Counted from the first letter of the stretch, positions 8,589 through 18,551 are shown. The stretch: DNA of 64,000 nt from Pectobacterium carotovorum (GCA_016415585.1 CP066552.1:2356001-2420000), one strand, 5' to 3'. The notes: a model not told the origin generated them from the sequence alone. Translations and numbers: made by a program.

Positions 8589-8667
8589 AAACGTGAGCGA
8601 TGACAAGGCGGTGCTGCCGTTTGATCGGTAACCTGATTCTGTATAGCAGAATAGTCGGGGGGAGATG

Positions 8668-9174
8668 ATGGCGGTACCAGAAAGCAAGGAAGCCTTGATC
8701 AAGGCAATCAACAGTCAGTTTGTGCTGTTAATGAAGCGAATCGAGGCCGTTCCCGCCGATCGCGCATTCTCGCCGGAAATGGCAGGGCATGCGCAGGGAA
8801 CGCAGATGAGTGCGGCCAATCTGGTGGCGTATTTGCTGGGTTGGGGCAATCTGGTGCTGAAATGGCATGAGGACGAAGAGCAGGGTAACCCCATCGATTT
8901 CCCCGAGACGGGTTACCAGTGGAATCAGCTTGGTTTACTCGCGCAAAAATTCTATCAGGACTTCGCTCATATTACCGATTGGTCTGAACTGGTCGCACGG
9001 CTTGTCGCGAATAAACGGGCGCTTATCGCGCTGGTGGAGCGCTATACCGATGCACAGCTCTATGGTGAATGTTGGTACGGTAAGTGGACGCGTGGTCGGA
9101 TGATTCAGTTTAACACTGCCTCGCCTTATAAAAATGCGGCTGGACGGCTGCGCGCGTGGGAGAAAAACAAGTAA
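8668..9174 (+). CDS. ClbS/DfsB family four-helix bundle protein
   Basis: About 168 residues. Two adjacent ATGs exist (8665 and 8668). The GGGGGGAG tract touches the first, so the second has the better spacing. The sequence 'SKEALIKAINSQFVLLMKRIEAVP', 'LVAYLLGWGNLVLKWHEDEEQG' and 'GRMIQFNTASPYKNAAGRLRAWEK' fits the ClbS/DfsB (DUF1706, DinB-like) family of small helical-bundle proteins. The best known member, ClbS, is a colibactin self-protection hydrolase, but most homologues, like this one, lie outside colibactin clusters and have unknown roles. No signal peptide or membrane segment is visible. Confidence 0.82.
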   Translation: MAVPESKEALIKAINSQFVLLMKRIEAVPADRAFSPEMAGHAQGTQMSAANLVAYLLGWGNLVLKWHEDEEQGNPIDFPETGYQWNQLGLLAQKFYQDFAHITDWSELVARLVANKRALIALVERYTDAQLYGECWYGKWTRGRMIQFNTASPYKNAAGRLRAWEKNK

Positions 9175-9356
9175 CTCACTGATAAAAAATAAAAAAGATA
9201 GCGCTGATTGTTTGTCTTCTCTTTCACTTTGTCAGTGGCGCACCAGCGGTGTTTTTTCAGACAAAACCTTACATATTCCCCCTGCTTGATTGTTCTATAC
9301 TCAGTAATAAGCAAGATAAATTTTACTGGCAGAGAAGATGAATAGGGGGAAGAAAA

Positions 9357-9584
9357 ATGATTGGTCTCAACCTAGTTTATCCAGTGTCATATAGCTCAAT
9401 GCCTGACAAACCTGATCATGTTCAGGGCATTTCCCGCTCGTCTCAGCTGTCTGGTTACCCTAATCAGGACGCGTCTACCCGAACCCGGATGACGTACGAC
9501 AATAGCGGGTCGGTCTTTAAGCCACCCATAGCCGATGGGGTTAATCGCCCAACGGCAAATAACCAGCTTAATGTTTACGTTTAA
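9357..9584 (+). CDS. Small hypothetical protein
   Basis: A 75-residue frame starting with ATG after AGGGGGAAGAAAA, a convincing ribosome-binding site. The product is polar, rich in Ser, Pro, Asn and Asp (for example SSMPDKPDHVQG, GYPNQDASTRT), with no membrane segment, signal peptide or known domain. The opposite strand also carries an open frame (9396-9617), but without comparable start signals. It may be a real species-restricted gene or chance; the call rests only on the ribosome-binding site. Confidence 0.4.
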   Translation: MIGLNLVYPVSYSSMPDKPDHVQGISRSSQLSGYPNQDASTRTRMTYDNSGSVFKPPIADGVNRPTANNQLNVYV

Positions 9585-9986
9585 GACGGTATCAAGCGGA
9601 TAAAAATGGGCAATCACGTACTGTAAACGATCGTTTTCGGTGCGTAGGTTGCCTTTTTTATTTTCATAAAAGCGTCTTCATCAACGTATCCTCCCCAAAC
9701 TCGCTGCATTTCCATCCTTTTTCCTTCCCTGTTAGTCACTTACCCGTACCCGATGCCATTCATGCTTAACCCTATGATTAATCAATACTACACGGTTACG
9801 AACACTCATTTTCATCTTGTCGCTTATTGACATATTTCATCATATTTCCTTCTGTGCCATAGCATTGGAATGAATATTGCTGCTATTTTTCTTTCTTTAA
9901 CAAAGACATGATTTGGATAAAGTTCCTCTGGCGTCGTTGTTAAGAATGATAAATGGCGAGAATAGCCAATGTTAATAATGAGAAAA
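9585..9986. other. Intergenic region before the M28 autotransporter gene
   Basis: About 400 bases without a convincing gene. The left third is GC-neutral; the right part (9780-9960) is AT-rich and should carry the promoter of the following gene. No operator or terminator stands out. Confidence 0.5.
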
Positions 9987-9999
9987 GGGAGTGGTGTGC

Positions 10000-11952
10000 A
10001 TGTTTAAGCAAGTGGCAGTGGCGGTAGGGATGGTGTGTTTATGTGTACCGGCCTGGGCTTATGATTACGGTGATTATGCGAAAGAGACAGTGGATACGCT
10101 CATTAATGATTATCCGGGGCGCTATCGCGGTACGGCAAATTTTGCTGGTGCGGCGGACTGGATGACGCAGCGTATGGCGTCTGGCTATACCACGGTCAGG
10201 CAGGATTTTTCCTGGACGGCAGGTGGTACGACGCGTTCGTCACAAAACGTACTGGCTTATCATACTGGACTGAGCAGTGAATACATTATTACTGGCGCGC
10301 ACTTTGATACCTTCTTCGGGCGGCCAACGCTGCAAGGTCTAGACGACAACGCATCTGGTGCCGCCATCCTGACGGAAGTGGCACGTAATTTTAGCGGTAT
10401 TCAGACGGAAAAAACGCTGGTCTTTGCCGCTTTTGGCGCGGAAGAGGAAGGGCTGCGCGGCTCGCGCGCGATGGTTAATGAATTGATCGCTCAGGGAACC
10501 GCGGGCGGCCTTAAGGCCATGATTAACATGGACAGCATGATTACCGGTGACAAACTCTACGCCCACGCCGGCGATAACAGCGCGGCGAATCCTGAGTTAG
10601 CCAACCTGCGTCAACAGACGCTGCGTATTGCGAACGAACTGGGTATCGAACTGTTCACCAATCCAGGACTGAATGCGAGTTATCCTGCAGGAACCGGCTG
10701 CTGTAGCGACGGCGATAGCTTTAATGAAGCGTTTGATATTCCTGTGCTCTATATGGAGGCGACCAACTGGGATATTGGCGATCAGGACGGCTATACACAA
10801 ACCACAAATCCTGCGGTGCCGGGTGGCGCGACATGGCATGACCCTACCGTTGATAACGAGGCCTTTCTGACCAGCGTGCTGGGTCAGGAACGTGTCGAGC
10901 AGCGCCTGCGAGATGTTTCGCGGCTCGTGACACGGCTGTTGCTGGAAATCTCCAATACCGATTTACTGCATTCGGCGTATTCCGCCGCTGCGATGCAGCA
11001 GGCGATGGAAGAGAGCCTGAAACGTCAACGCCAGTCACTAAGTGATTTGCATAATCAACGCTGGTTGCTGCTGCAAAATACCCCTCGCCGCGCGGGCACG
11101 TTGGATACCGCGATTGGGGTTGAGGGCGATGTGATGCCGTCAAACGGTTTTGACCGCGCACCGCAGCAGCGCTCTCGTCAAGCGATGGCTTATGCACTGG
11201 TGGATTATCAATTACGTGACGGTGTCACGATTGGTGGCAGTCTGAGCCTGCTGCGTAGTAAAGATAAACTTGAACGGAATGGTCATATTGAAAGCGATAC
11301 CTGGCAAGCTGGCGTCTACGGTTTGCTGAATCAGGGCGGGCCAGCCTGGCTGGGCAGCGAAGTGACTGCGGGTCGGGCGGCGATTGCGTCACGCCGTTCG
11401 GTTTATCTGCAATCTGCGGGTGGCCCGGTTCTGTTGGACAACACGCTGGATGGTAACACCGAAGCGCAGTTCATCGGTGCTCGCGTCACCGGCGGCTATG
11501 ATTTCCCGCTGGGTGACTTGCGTACCGGCCCAGTTGTTGGGCTGGATTACGCACGTTATCGCATCAATGCGTTTGATGATAAAGGCAACTTGCGGACTAG
11601 CGTACGGTATGAAAAACAGGATGTTGATTCGCTGGAAGCCACTCTGGGCTGGCGCGTGCGTGGCAATATGGCATTCAGCAATAAAATGTCGCTGCAACCT
11701 TATGCCACAGTGGCGTGGGTGCGTGAATTGGCCGATGGGCTTGATTCCAGCTTTACGGTGAAAGATCGCATCGATGGCGCAAACCGCCGCATTGCGGTAG
11801 GGGAACAGGATAAGAATTTTGGTCAGGCGACGGTCGGCGTACAGTGGCTTGCAGCAGAAAATCTCAATCTGTATTCCGAAGTTGGTAGCCGTTTCGGTCA
11901 TCGGGATGGCGATCAAACGCGCTACAGCGTGGGCGTACAATGGCAATTCTAA
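10000..11952 (+). CDS. M28-family zinc aminopeptidase fused to an autotransporter beta-barrel
   Basis: A protein of about 650 residues. An in-frame GTG lies at 9991, but the ATG at 10000 has GGGA at good spacing and starts a clean signal peptide (MFKQVAVAVGMVCLCVPAWA). Residues about 25-320 form an M28 peptidase domain: 'GAHFDTF' supplies a zinc His and an Asp, 'GLDDNASGAAILTE' the bridging Asp, 'AAFGAEEEGLRGS' the catalytic Glu pair, and 'MINMDSM' a further metal Asp. A linker (about 330-380) leads to a C-terminal barrel with alternating strands ending in the outer-membrane signature VGVQWQF. It is predicted to display or release an aminopeptidase at the cell surface. The unusual point is a globular hydrolase passenger in place of a long beta-helix. 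Confidence 0.88.
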   Translation: MFKQVAVAVGMVCLCVPAWAYDYGDYAKETVDTLINDYPGRYRGTANFAGAADWMTQRMASGYTTVRQDFSWTAGGTTRSSQNVLAYHTGLSSEYIITGAHFDTFFGRPTLQGLDDNASGAAILTEVARNFSGIQTEKTLVFAAFGAEEEGLRGSRAMVNELIAQGTAGGLKAMINMDSMITGDKLYAHAGDNSAANPELANLRQQTLRIANELGIELFTNPGLNASYPAGTGCCSDGDSFNEAFDIPVLYMEATNWDIGDQDGYTQTTNPAVPGGATWHDPTVDNEAFLTSVLGQERVEQRLRDVSRLVTRLLLEISNTDLLHSAYSAAAMQQAMEESLKRQRQSLSDLHNQRWLLLQNTPRRAGTLDTAIGVEGDVMPSNGFDRAPQQRSRQAMAYALVDYQLRDGVTIGGSLSLLRSKDKLERNGHIESDTWQAGVYGLLNQGGPAWLGSEVTAGRAAIASRRSVYLQSAGGPVLLDNTLDGNTEAQFIGARVTGGYDFPLGDLRTGPVVGLDYARYRINAFDDKGNLRTSVRYEKQDVDSLEATLGWRVRGNMAFSNKMSLQPYATVAWVRELADGLDSSFTVKDRIDGANRRIAVGEQDKNFGQATVGVQWLAAENLNLYSEVGSRFGHRDGDQTRYSVGVQWQF

Positions 11953-11971
11953 GTCTGTGTTGCCGTGAAAA

Positions 11972-11993
11972 ACGGGGTCTGAAATGACCCCGT
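11972..11993. terminator. Hairpin between the convergent M28 and ascG genes
   Basis: ACGGGGTC (11972-11979) pairs perfectly with GACCCCGT (11986-11993) around a 6-base loop. It lies immediately between two convergent stop codons, which suits a bidirectional terminator, although no long U tract follows on either strand. Confidence 0.6.
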
Positions 11994-12000
11994 AGCAGAT

Positions 12001-13026
12001 TCAAACGGACTGATTACCGTACGGCCCGTTCTGAATGGAATCTCTGACCTGTAACTCCGACAAGAACAGATTTTCTTTCGAGAAATAACCGCCGTCCAGC
12101 ATCGCGATCAGGCGGTTAATCACTTCGTTGATCATATCGCTCACCGGATCTTTGACGCTGGAGAGCGACGGTTTCAAAAACGGGGCGGTGGGAATATCGT
12201 CGAACCCGACGACAGAAACGTCGTGCGGTACGGCAACGCCAGCCTCATCCAGCGCTTTTATCGCGCCAATCGCCATATCGTCATTGCTGGCGAGAACGGC
12301 GCTGAACGATACCCGGTTATCGCGCAGGACGTTAATGGCGAGCGAACCGCTGCGCGGTGTCCATTTTCCTCTCACAATCAGCTCGTCCCGTACTGCAATA
12401 TTGGCTGCCGTCAGGGCATCTTTATAGCCGGAAAGGCGTTCGATAGCCGTCGGCGAATCCAGCGAACCGGTGATAAAAGCGATATCTCTATGGCCGCGTG
12501 CGATCAGATGCTGTGTGGCGTTATAGCTGGAACCTTTGTGATCGCAGCAGATGCAGTGGCTCTGGTGTTTACGCAGTTTACGGTTGACCACCATGATCGG
12601 CTGCTTGTGCTTCTCGATGATGTCGTCCATTTCATCCACGTTGAGAAAACGGGGATAGATGATGATCGCATCACAGCGTAACCCCAGCAGGAATTGAATC
12701 GCGGCTCTTTCTTCATCAGCGCTGTGTTTGCCATCGACCAGAATCAACTGACGCCCGTTGTCTTCCAGTTTCTTGGCGGCCTGTGACAGCAGTTCGTTAA
12801 AATAGCTGCCGTTATAGAGTGTGTTGGTCACCACCAAACCAATACAGGCTGATTTGCTGGTCGCCAGATTCCGTGCCAGTAAATTGGGCCGATATCCCGT
12901 CTCCTCAATGGCCTGATAAACCAGCGTTTTGGTTTCTTCACTGGTATAGCCTTTGCCCGATAGCACGCGCGACACCGTCGCTTTTGATACGCCTGCTTTC
13001 TTCGCCACTTCCTGCATTGTCGACAT
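12001..13026 (-). CDS. ascG: LacI-family repressor of the asc beta-glucoside operon
   Basis: A 341-residue LacI/GalR regulator. The frame opens at 13089, but the ATG at 13026 follows AGGA and gives MSTMQEVAKKAG, which matches the start of E. coli AscG. The N-terminal helix-turn-helix 'MQEVAKKAGVSKATVSRVLSG' and the hinge '...RPNLLARNLA' are followed by a periplasmic-binding-protein-like effector domain ('LVVTNTLYNGSYFNELL', 'AFITGSLDSPTAIERLSGY', 'VVGFDDIPTAPFL'). It is divergent from ascF and ascB, which it most likely represses in the absence of beta-glucosides. A GalR/LacI-type palindrome (AACCGGTT) lies in the intergenic region. The assignment is based on clear similarity to AscG and on gene order. 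Confidence 0.92.
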   Translation of the reverse strand: MSTMQEVAKKAGVSKATVSRVLSGKGYTSEETKTLVYQAIEETGYRPNLLARNLATSKSACIGLVVTNTLYNGSYFNELLSQAAKKLEDNGRQLILVDGKHSADEERAAIQFLLGLRCDAIIIYPRFLNVDEMDDIIEKHKQPIMVVNRKLRKHQSHCICCDHKGSSYNATQHLIARGHRDIAFITGSLDSPTAIERLSGYKDALTAANIAVRDELIVRGKWTPRSGSLAINVLRDNRVSFSAVLASNDDMAIGAIKALDEAGVAVPHDVSVVGFDDIPTAPFLKPSLSSVKDPVSDMINEVINRLIAMLDGGYFSKENLFLSELQVRDSIQNGPYGNQSV

Positions 13027-13155
13027 GAGACATCCTGAGACGTTGAGTACTCCCCTCATTTTACACACTTTATCTCCGTCATACGTCAAGTTGCCTGTGT
13101 GTTGGCCGCAAGGGGATGAATGCGAGTGCGATCGAGAGAAGGATCACATTTCTAT

Positions 13156-13171
13156 GGCGATCGTGGTCACA
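13156..13171. promoter_or_regulatory. Candidate CRP-binding site in the ascG-ascF intergenic region
   Basis: GGCGA-TCGTGG-TCACA matches the CRP consensus TGTGA-N6-TCACA perfectly in the right half and in 3 of 5 bases in the left half. Its location upstream of a PTS sugar operon makes catabolite activation plausible. Confidence 0.5.
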
Positions 13172-13230
13172 TAAGTAAAATATTAACAATTAATCTATTG
13201 AAATTACATTCATATATAAACACTATCATG

Positions 13231-13246
13231 TGGAACCGGTTACCCA
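13231..13246. promoter_or_regulatory. LacI/GalR-type operator, probable AscG site
   Basis: TGGAACCGGTTACCCA contains the perfect core palindrome AACCGGTT (13234-13241) typical of LacI/GalR-family operators, close to the AscG consensus. It lies about 170 bases upstream of the ascF start and 200 bases from the ascG start, so it could control both. Confidence 0.7.
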
Positions 13247-13416
13247 TCGGGGTTTCATCACGTTGCATGGAGCAGGGATACCGGCATGAATACTTTCATA
13301 ACTGTATGAAATTGAATAATAAATGTGCGTGCATCAAGTGATATTCCCGTTTCGGACTCGTTGAGCGGTGTGTTGAATTGGATGTAGCGTGCGCGATTAC
13401 GAGAGATTGTCTATCC

Positions 13417-14877
13417 ATGTCAAAGAATTATGCGGCTGTATCCCGTTCGATCGTCGATGCCATCGGTGGTGCTGATAACATCGCCGCCGTGACGCACTGT
13501 ATGACCCGTCTGCGCTTTGTGCTGAAAGATAATGATGCGGCGAATGTGGCCGAATTGAAGGCGATAAGCGGCGTGTTGGGTGTCGTGAAAAATGATAACC
13601 AGTGTCAGGTCATCATCGGCAACACCGTTTCTCAGGCCTACGCCGAAGTGGTGAAACTGCTGCCGGAAGGCGCGGAGGCTGAAAAAGCCGTACCAGTGAA
13701 CAATAAAATTACGCTGCGACGCATCGGCGCGGGAATTCTGGATGCGCTGATTGGCACGATGTCACCGCTCATTCCGGCAATTATCGGCGGCTCGATGGTG
13801 AAATTGCTTGCCATGATCCTCGATATGACCGGGTTGTTTGAGAAGGGCGCATCGACGATAACGATTCTGAACGTGATTGGCGACGGCGCGTTCTTCTTCC
13901 TGCCGATCATGGTGGCGGCGTCTGCTGCGGTAAAATTCAAAACCAACATGTCGCTGGCGATTGCTATCGCTGGGGTGCTGGTGCATCCGACGTTTATCGA
14001 TCTGATGGCAAAAGCGGCGCAGGGTCAGCAGGTGGTGTTTATGGGGCTGACCGTCACGGCGGTGAAGTATACCTACACCGTGATTCCGGCGCTGTGTATG
14101 ACCTGGATTCTGTCTTACATTGAAAAATGGGTAGACCGCATTACGCCAGCGGTGACCAAAAACTTCCTGAAGCCGATGTTAATCGTGCTGATTGCTTCTC
14201 CGATTGCCATCATGCTGATCGGCCCGATTGGGGTCTGGATTGGTAGCGGAATTTCTGCGGTGGTGTACACCGTGCATGATTATCTGGGCTGGTTGTCCGT
14301 TGCCATCATGGGCGCTATCTGGCCGCTGCTGGTGATGACCGGTATGCACCGTGTGTTTACTCCGACTATCATTCAAACCATCGCCGAGACGGGCAAAGAA
14401 GGCATGGTGATGCCGTCTGAAATCGGTGCAAACCTGTCGCTGGGTGGCTCTTCACTGGCGGTCGCCTGGCGTACCAAAAACCCGGAACTGCGCCAGACGG
14501 CGCTGGCTGCGGCGGCATCGGCCATTGTTGCTGGGATTTCTGAACCTGCGCTGTACGGTGTGGCTTTGCGTCTGAAGCGTCCGCTGATCGCCTGTTTAAT
14601 CACCGGTTTTATCTGTGGTGCCGTTGCCGGTATCGGCGGTCTGGCAAGCCATTCAATGGCCTCGCCGGGGCTGTTTACCAGCGTGCAGTTCTTCGATCCG
14701 ACCAATCCGATGAGCATTGCCTGGGTATTCGGCGTCATGCTTCTATCTGTCGTGATTTCCTTCTTTGTCACCTTGCTGCTGGGCTTTGAAGACATCCCGG
14801 TAGAAGAACAACCGAAAGAGAAACGCGTACAGGGCGACAAGGTTTCCGCGCCGCCGCACGCAGTGAACACGAATTAA
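13417..14877 (+). CDS. ascF: PTS beta-glucoside (arbutin/salicin/cellobiose) transporter subunit IIBC
   Basis: A 486-residue sugar permease of the phosphotransferase system. The ATG at 13417 (MSKNYAAVSRSIVD) is chosen over the upstream frame because it gives the normal EIIB N-terminus and the E. coli AscF length. The IIB domain spans about residues 1-85, with the phosphorylated cysteine in 'VTHCMTRLRFVLKD'. The IIC domain follows with about ten membrane segments and the conserved 'GISEPALYGVALRLKRP' motif. There is no IIA domain, so phosphate must come from the glucose IIA protein (Crr). It is followed 40 bases later by ascB, which hydrolyses the phosphorylated sugar, and is likely repressed by AscG. 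Confidence 0.93.
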   Translation: MSKNYAAVSRSIVDAIGGADNIAAVTHCMTRLRFVLKDNDAANVAELKAISGVLGVVKNDNQCQVIIGNTVSQAYAEVVKLLPEGAEAEKAVPVNNKITLRRIGAGILDALIGTMSPLIPAIIGGSMVKLLAMILDMTGLFEKGASTITILNVIGDGAFFFLPIMVAASAAVKFKTNMSLAIAIAGVLVHPTFIDLMAKAAQGQQVVFMGLTVTAVKYTYTVIPALCMTWILSYIEKWVDRITPAVTKNFLKPMLIVLIASPIAIMLIGPIGVWIGSGISAVVYTVHDYLGWLSVAIMGAIWPLLVMTGMHRVFTPTIIQTIAETGKEGMVMPSEIGANLSLGGSSLAVAWRTKNPELRQTALAAAASAIVAGISEPALYGVALRLKRPLIACLITGFICGAVAGIGGLASHSMASPGLFTSVQFFDPTNPMSIAWVFGVMLLSVVISFFVTLLLGFEDIPVEEQPKEKRVQGDKVSAPPHAVNTN

Positions 14878-14893
14878 ATGAAGCACTAATTAG

Positions 14894-16348
<1,455 letters not shown>

Positions 16349-16378
16349 AGGCAATAAGGTTGTTCAGCGATTCCTACG

Positions 16379-16417
16379 ATAGCCCCCTGACGGAGACGTT
16401 TGGGGGCTATTTTTTTC
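16379..16417 (+). terminator. Rho-independent terminator of ascFB
   Basis: ATAGCCCCC (16379-16387) pairs with GGGGGCTAT (16402-16410), followed directly by a run of seven Ts. This is a textbook intrinsic terminator 30 bases after the ascB stop. Confidence 0.92.
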
Positions 16418-16460
16418 CAACAATGCGAAGAATGTGAATTGTGGTGGTCTACTACTTTGT

Positions 16461-16495
16461 GCATAATCGAGCGAATAAATAACGCATAATCGAGC
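16461..16495. repeat. Two perfect 12-bp direct repeats upstream of the hisN-like gene
   Basis: GCATAATCGAGC occurs at 16461-16472 and again at 16484-16495. The copies are 23 bases apart start to start, about two helical turns. They lie about 80-110 bases upstream of the phosphatase start, the usual place for activator or repressor sites. No known regulator consensus was recognised. Confidence 0.65.
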
Positions 16496-16572
16496 TATGG
16501 TGAGCATCGCAGCTTATCATCGTCAATGCCCAACGATGTCATCATGCCAACGCGATAGGAAGGTAAAACACC

Positions 16573-17373
16573 ATGAGTCAGTCGCTTCCCGATATTGCCT
16601 TTTTTGATGAACTCGCCACGCTGGCCAGTCAGGAAACGTTACCGCGTTTTCGAGCCCTTACCGCAAACCAAATTGATACGAAGCCGAAAGAGGGTTTTCG
16701 TTTTGATCCGGTCACGGAAGCTGACCGAGAGGCTGAGCGGGTCATCCGTGAGCACATCACGCGTCATTACCCCGATCACGCGATTATGGGCGAAGAATTT
16801 GGCCTGAGCGGGGAAGGCCCAGTGCGTTGGGTCTTGGATCCGGTTGATGGAACCCGGCCTTTCTTATGTGGTTTACCCGTGTGGGGAACGCTCATCGGCC
16901 TGCTGCACCATGAACGTGCCGTGATGGGGATGATGAGCCAGCCGTTCACCGGAGAGCGTTTCTGGGCCGATGGTTCACAAGCCTGGCGTAGCGATCGGCA
17001 GGGAGAAAAGCGTTTAAGCACGCGCAAAGGTGTGTCGCTCGAACAGGCGATTCTTCACACCACCGCCCCGGAAGTGCTGGCTATGCACCCCGCGGTTTGC
17101 TTCGCAGATCTAGCAGAAAGCACGCTCATGACGCGCTACGGCGGCGAGTGTTATGCGATGGCGATGCTAGCAGCAGGCCAGATTGATATCTGCGTAGAAT
17201 TTGCATTGCAGCCCTACGACATTGTTGCGCTGATCCCGATTATTGAGCAGGCGGGCGGCATCATTACCAATCTCAACGGACAACGAGCGGAAGCGGGCGG
17301 CACGGTGGTCGCAACCGGTAACCCGGATCTGCACCAACAGGTGTTAGCCATTCTGAACGGAACGCGACCATAG
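16573..17373 (+). CDS. Inositol-monophosphatase-family phosphatase, HisN-like histidinol-phosphatase
   Basis: A 266-residue Mg-dependent phosphatase. The metal-binding motifs of the IMPase fold are in order: 'DPVTEADREAERVIRE' (about 42-57), 'IMGEEFG' (about 74-80), 'WVLDPVDGTRPFLCGLPVWG' (about 91-110) and 'LQPYDIVALIPIIEQAGG' (about 217-234). The DPVDGT(R)xF form is more typical of HisN-type histidinol-phosphate phosphatases than of SuhB. Enterobacteria normally make histidinol through HisB, so this would be redundant or act on another sugar or alcohol phosphate. It appears monocistronic. The family is firm; the exact substrate is not, so no symbol is given. Confidence 0.85.
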   Translation: MSQSLPDIAFFDELATLASQETLPRFRALTANQIDTKPKEGFRFDPVTEADREAERVIREHITRHYPDHAIMGEEFGLSGEGPVRWVLDPVDGTRPFLCGLPVWGTLIGLLHHERAVMGMMSQPFTGERFWADGSQAWRSDRQGEKRLSTRKGVSLEQAILHTTAPEVLAMHPAVCFADLAESTLMTRYGGECYAMAMLAAGQIDICVEFALQPYDIVALIPIIEQAGGIITNLNGQRAEAGGTVVATGNPDLHQQVLAILNGTRP

Positions 17374-17557
17374 CTGCTGGTTTGTTAATTGTAGTGGCAC
17401 TCGATCGAAATTATTTCGACTCGCAATCAGCGCAAATTTTGGATCAAATTAAGTGACAATGGACTTGCCCAGTTCACAATAACAGCATGTAAACTCAGAA
17501 AACATTCTTAATCGTGCGCCATAAATAATACATAGCGTGATACTGTTATTTAATAAA

Positions 17558-18498
17558 TCATGGTTTATTAAACTTATTGTGGCGAGTCTTATGGTTGAAA
17601 GTACGATGAGTTTCTTTAATGTTATCAAATAGAAGTGATGTATCTTCCACCCCTTTTTCGTTTTTCTGTTGAGGAATATATATACCAAATTTGCTATAAT
17701 GGCTTTTAGAATTATGTGCGCCAAATGAAACATTTGTCTCAAACACATTTTTCCCATTAACAGCCACCTGAATACTCGGATGGTTTCTGTTCCAGACTAT
17801 CCTGATTTTGAATTTATACCATTCTTGAGGGCAAATAAGATTCGCTATTTTTTTTTAAATACATTCCCATTTTCCGAGTTAATTGCAATATGTATTTCTT
17901 TCTCATTCTTTAGATGAAGAGATACTGGAGGCCTTCCTCGGCCATTGGTCTTCATATCACCGCCACTCTCTTTTACCTGAAAAAAAATCACATTACGTGC
18001 TGCATAACTTGCTCTCATCTGAAATTCATACATAGAATCGGTATTCATATTCAAATTATTTCTATGCGCAAGTTCGACTCTGAAATTACCTTTATATTTT
18101 GGAAGATTAAAACGTAAAGCGCTCTCATCTTTTTTTCCAACCCAGGGGCCATTCTCAAAAGATAGGTATCTTTTATCTATAGCTTTTTCTATTTCTTTCT
18201 GCCCTGACGGGCCTAATTGAGTATAAGTTTTTGTATTGATGCTTATATGGTGTTTTTTTAATGATTTTATGTTGTTTTTAAAGGAGGTTTTTATGCTTTC
18301 GAGTTTCCGTCCACGACCATGAGGTATATGATCATATGACGTATCCATGTGAGAAACATTTACACAATGGATGTCAGTATTTCGAATGCTTCTTATATTT
18401 TGAGAAACGTTACTCGGAGGCGAAGTAATAGAGTCTACAATATGAGCTGGCTGATTTAAAATTTGCGGTAAAGAATAATTGAACTGGACTGATAACAT
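17558..18498 (-). pseudogene. Polysaccharide-lyase-like gene interrupted, or recoded, at an A9 tract
   Basis: The first frame (18498 to the stop at 17845, 217 residues) ends at TTT AAA AAA AAA TAG. If one extra A is read, the downstream frame continues without interruption through 'CPQEWYKFKIRIVWN', 'QVAVNGKNVFETNVSF' and 'KFGIYIPQQKN' to 17558, giving about 313 residues. The joined C-terminal half resembles the heparin-lyase-I-like jelly-roll family (WxxF, NGK, FGxY pattern) and is absent from the first frame alone. The N-terminus (MLSVQFNYSLPQILNQPAH) is polar with no Sec signal peptide. The gene is AT-rich against its neighbours. It has a good promoter and ribosome-binding site (AAGGA), so it is probably expressed. 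It is either a recent frameshift or a programmed slippage site. Confidence 0.65.
17848..17856 (-). other. A9 homopolymer with an adjacent stop codon: possible slippage or frameshift site
   Basis: On the coding (minus) strand the sequence reads TTT AAA AAA AAA TAG in the first frame. Nine As are long enough for RNA-polymerase slippage in enterobacteria. The in-phase A-AAA-AAA heptamer also fits the X-XXY-YYZ rule for -1 ribosomal frameshifting, and the stop codon follows immediately. Either event would join the two halves of the gene at 17558-18498. Confidence 0.6.
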
Positions 18499-18521
18499 TG
18501 TTTTATCCTTATATAAAATAA

Positions 18522-18551
18522 ATCATAGTTGGTTTAATTTTTCCATGTAAA
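18522..18551 (-). promoter_or_regulatory. Sigma-70-type promoter of the lyase-like gene
   Basis: On the minus strand TTTACA (18551-18546) and TATGAT (18527-18522) are separated by 18 bases. Each hexamer matches the consensus in 5 of 6 positions. It lies 24 bases upstream of the start codon. No HrpL-type GGAAC...CCAC promoter was found. Confidence 0.65.

Noticed and set aside
9396..9617. A minus-strand 73-codon frame opposite the small ORF at 9357-9584.
   Set aside because: No ribosome-binding site precedes it and the plus-strand frame has better start signals.
13378..13416. An extended AscF start at 13378.
   Set aside because: The ATG at 13417 gives the standard IIB N-terminus and the expected length; the extra residues have no counterpart in AscF.
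17558..17767. A separate 69-codon gene starting at ATG 17767.
   Set aside because: It is the in-phase continuation of the upstream lyase-like gene after a one-base shift at the A9 tract, has no ribosome-binding site, and begins in the middle of a beta-strand.
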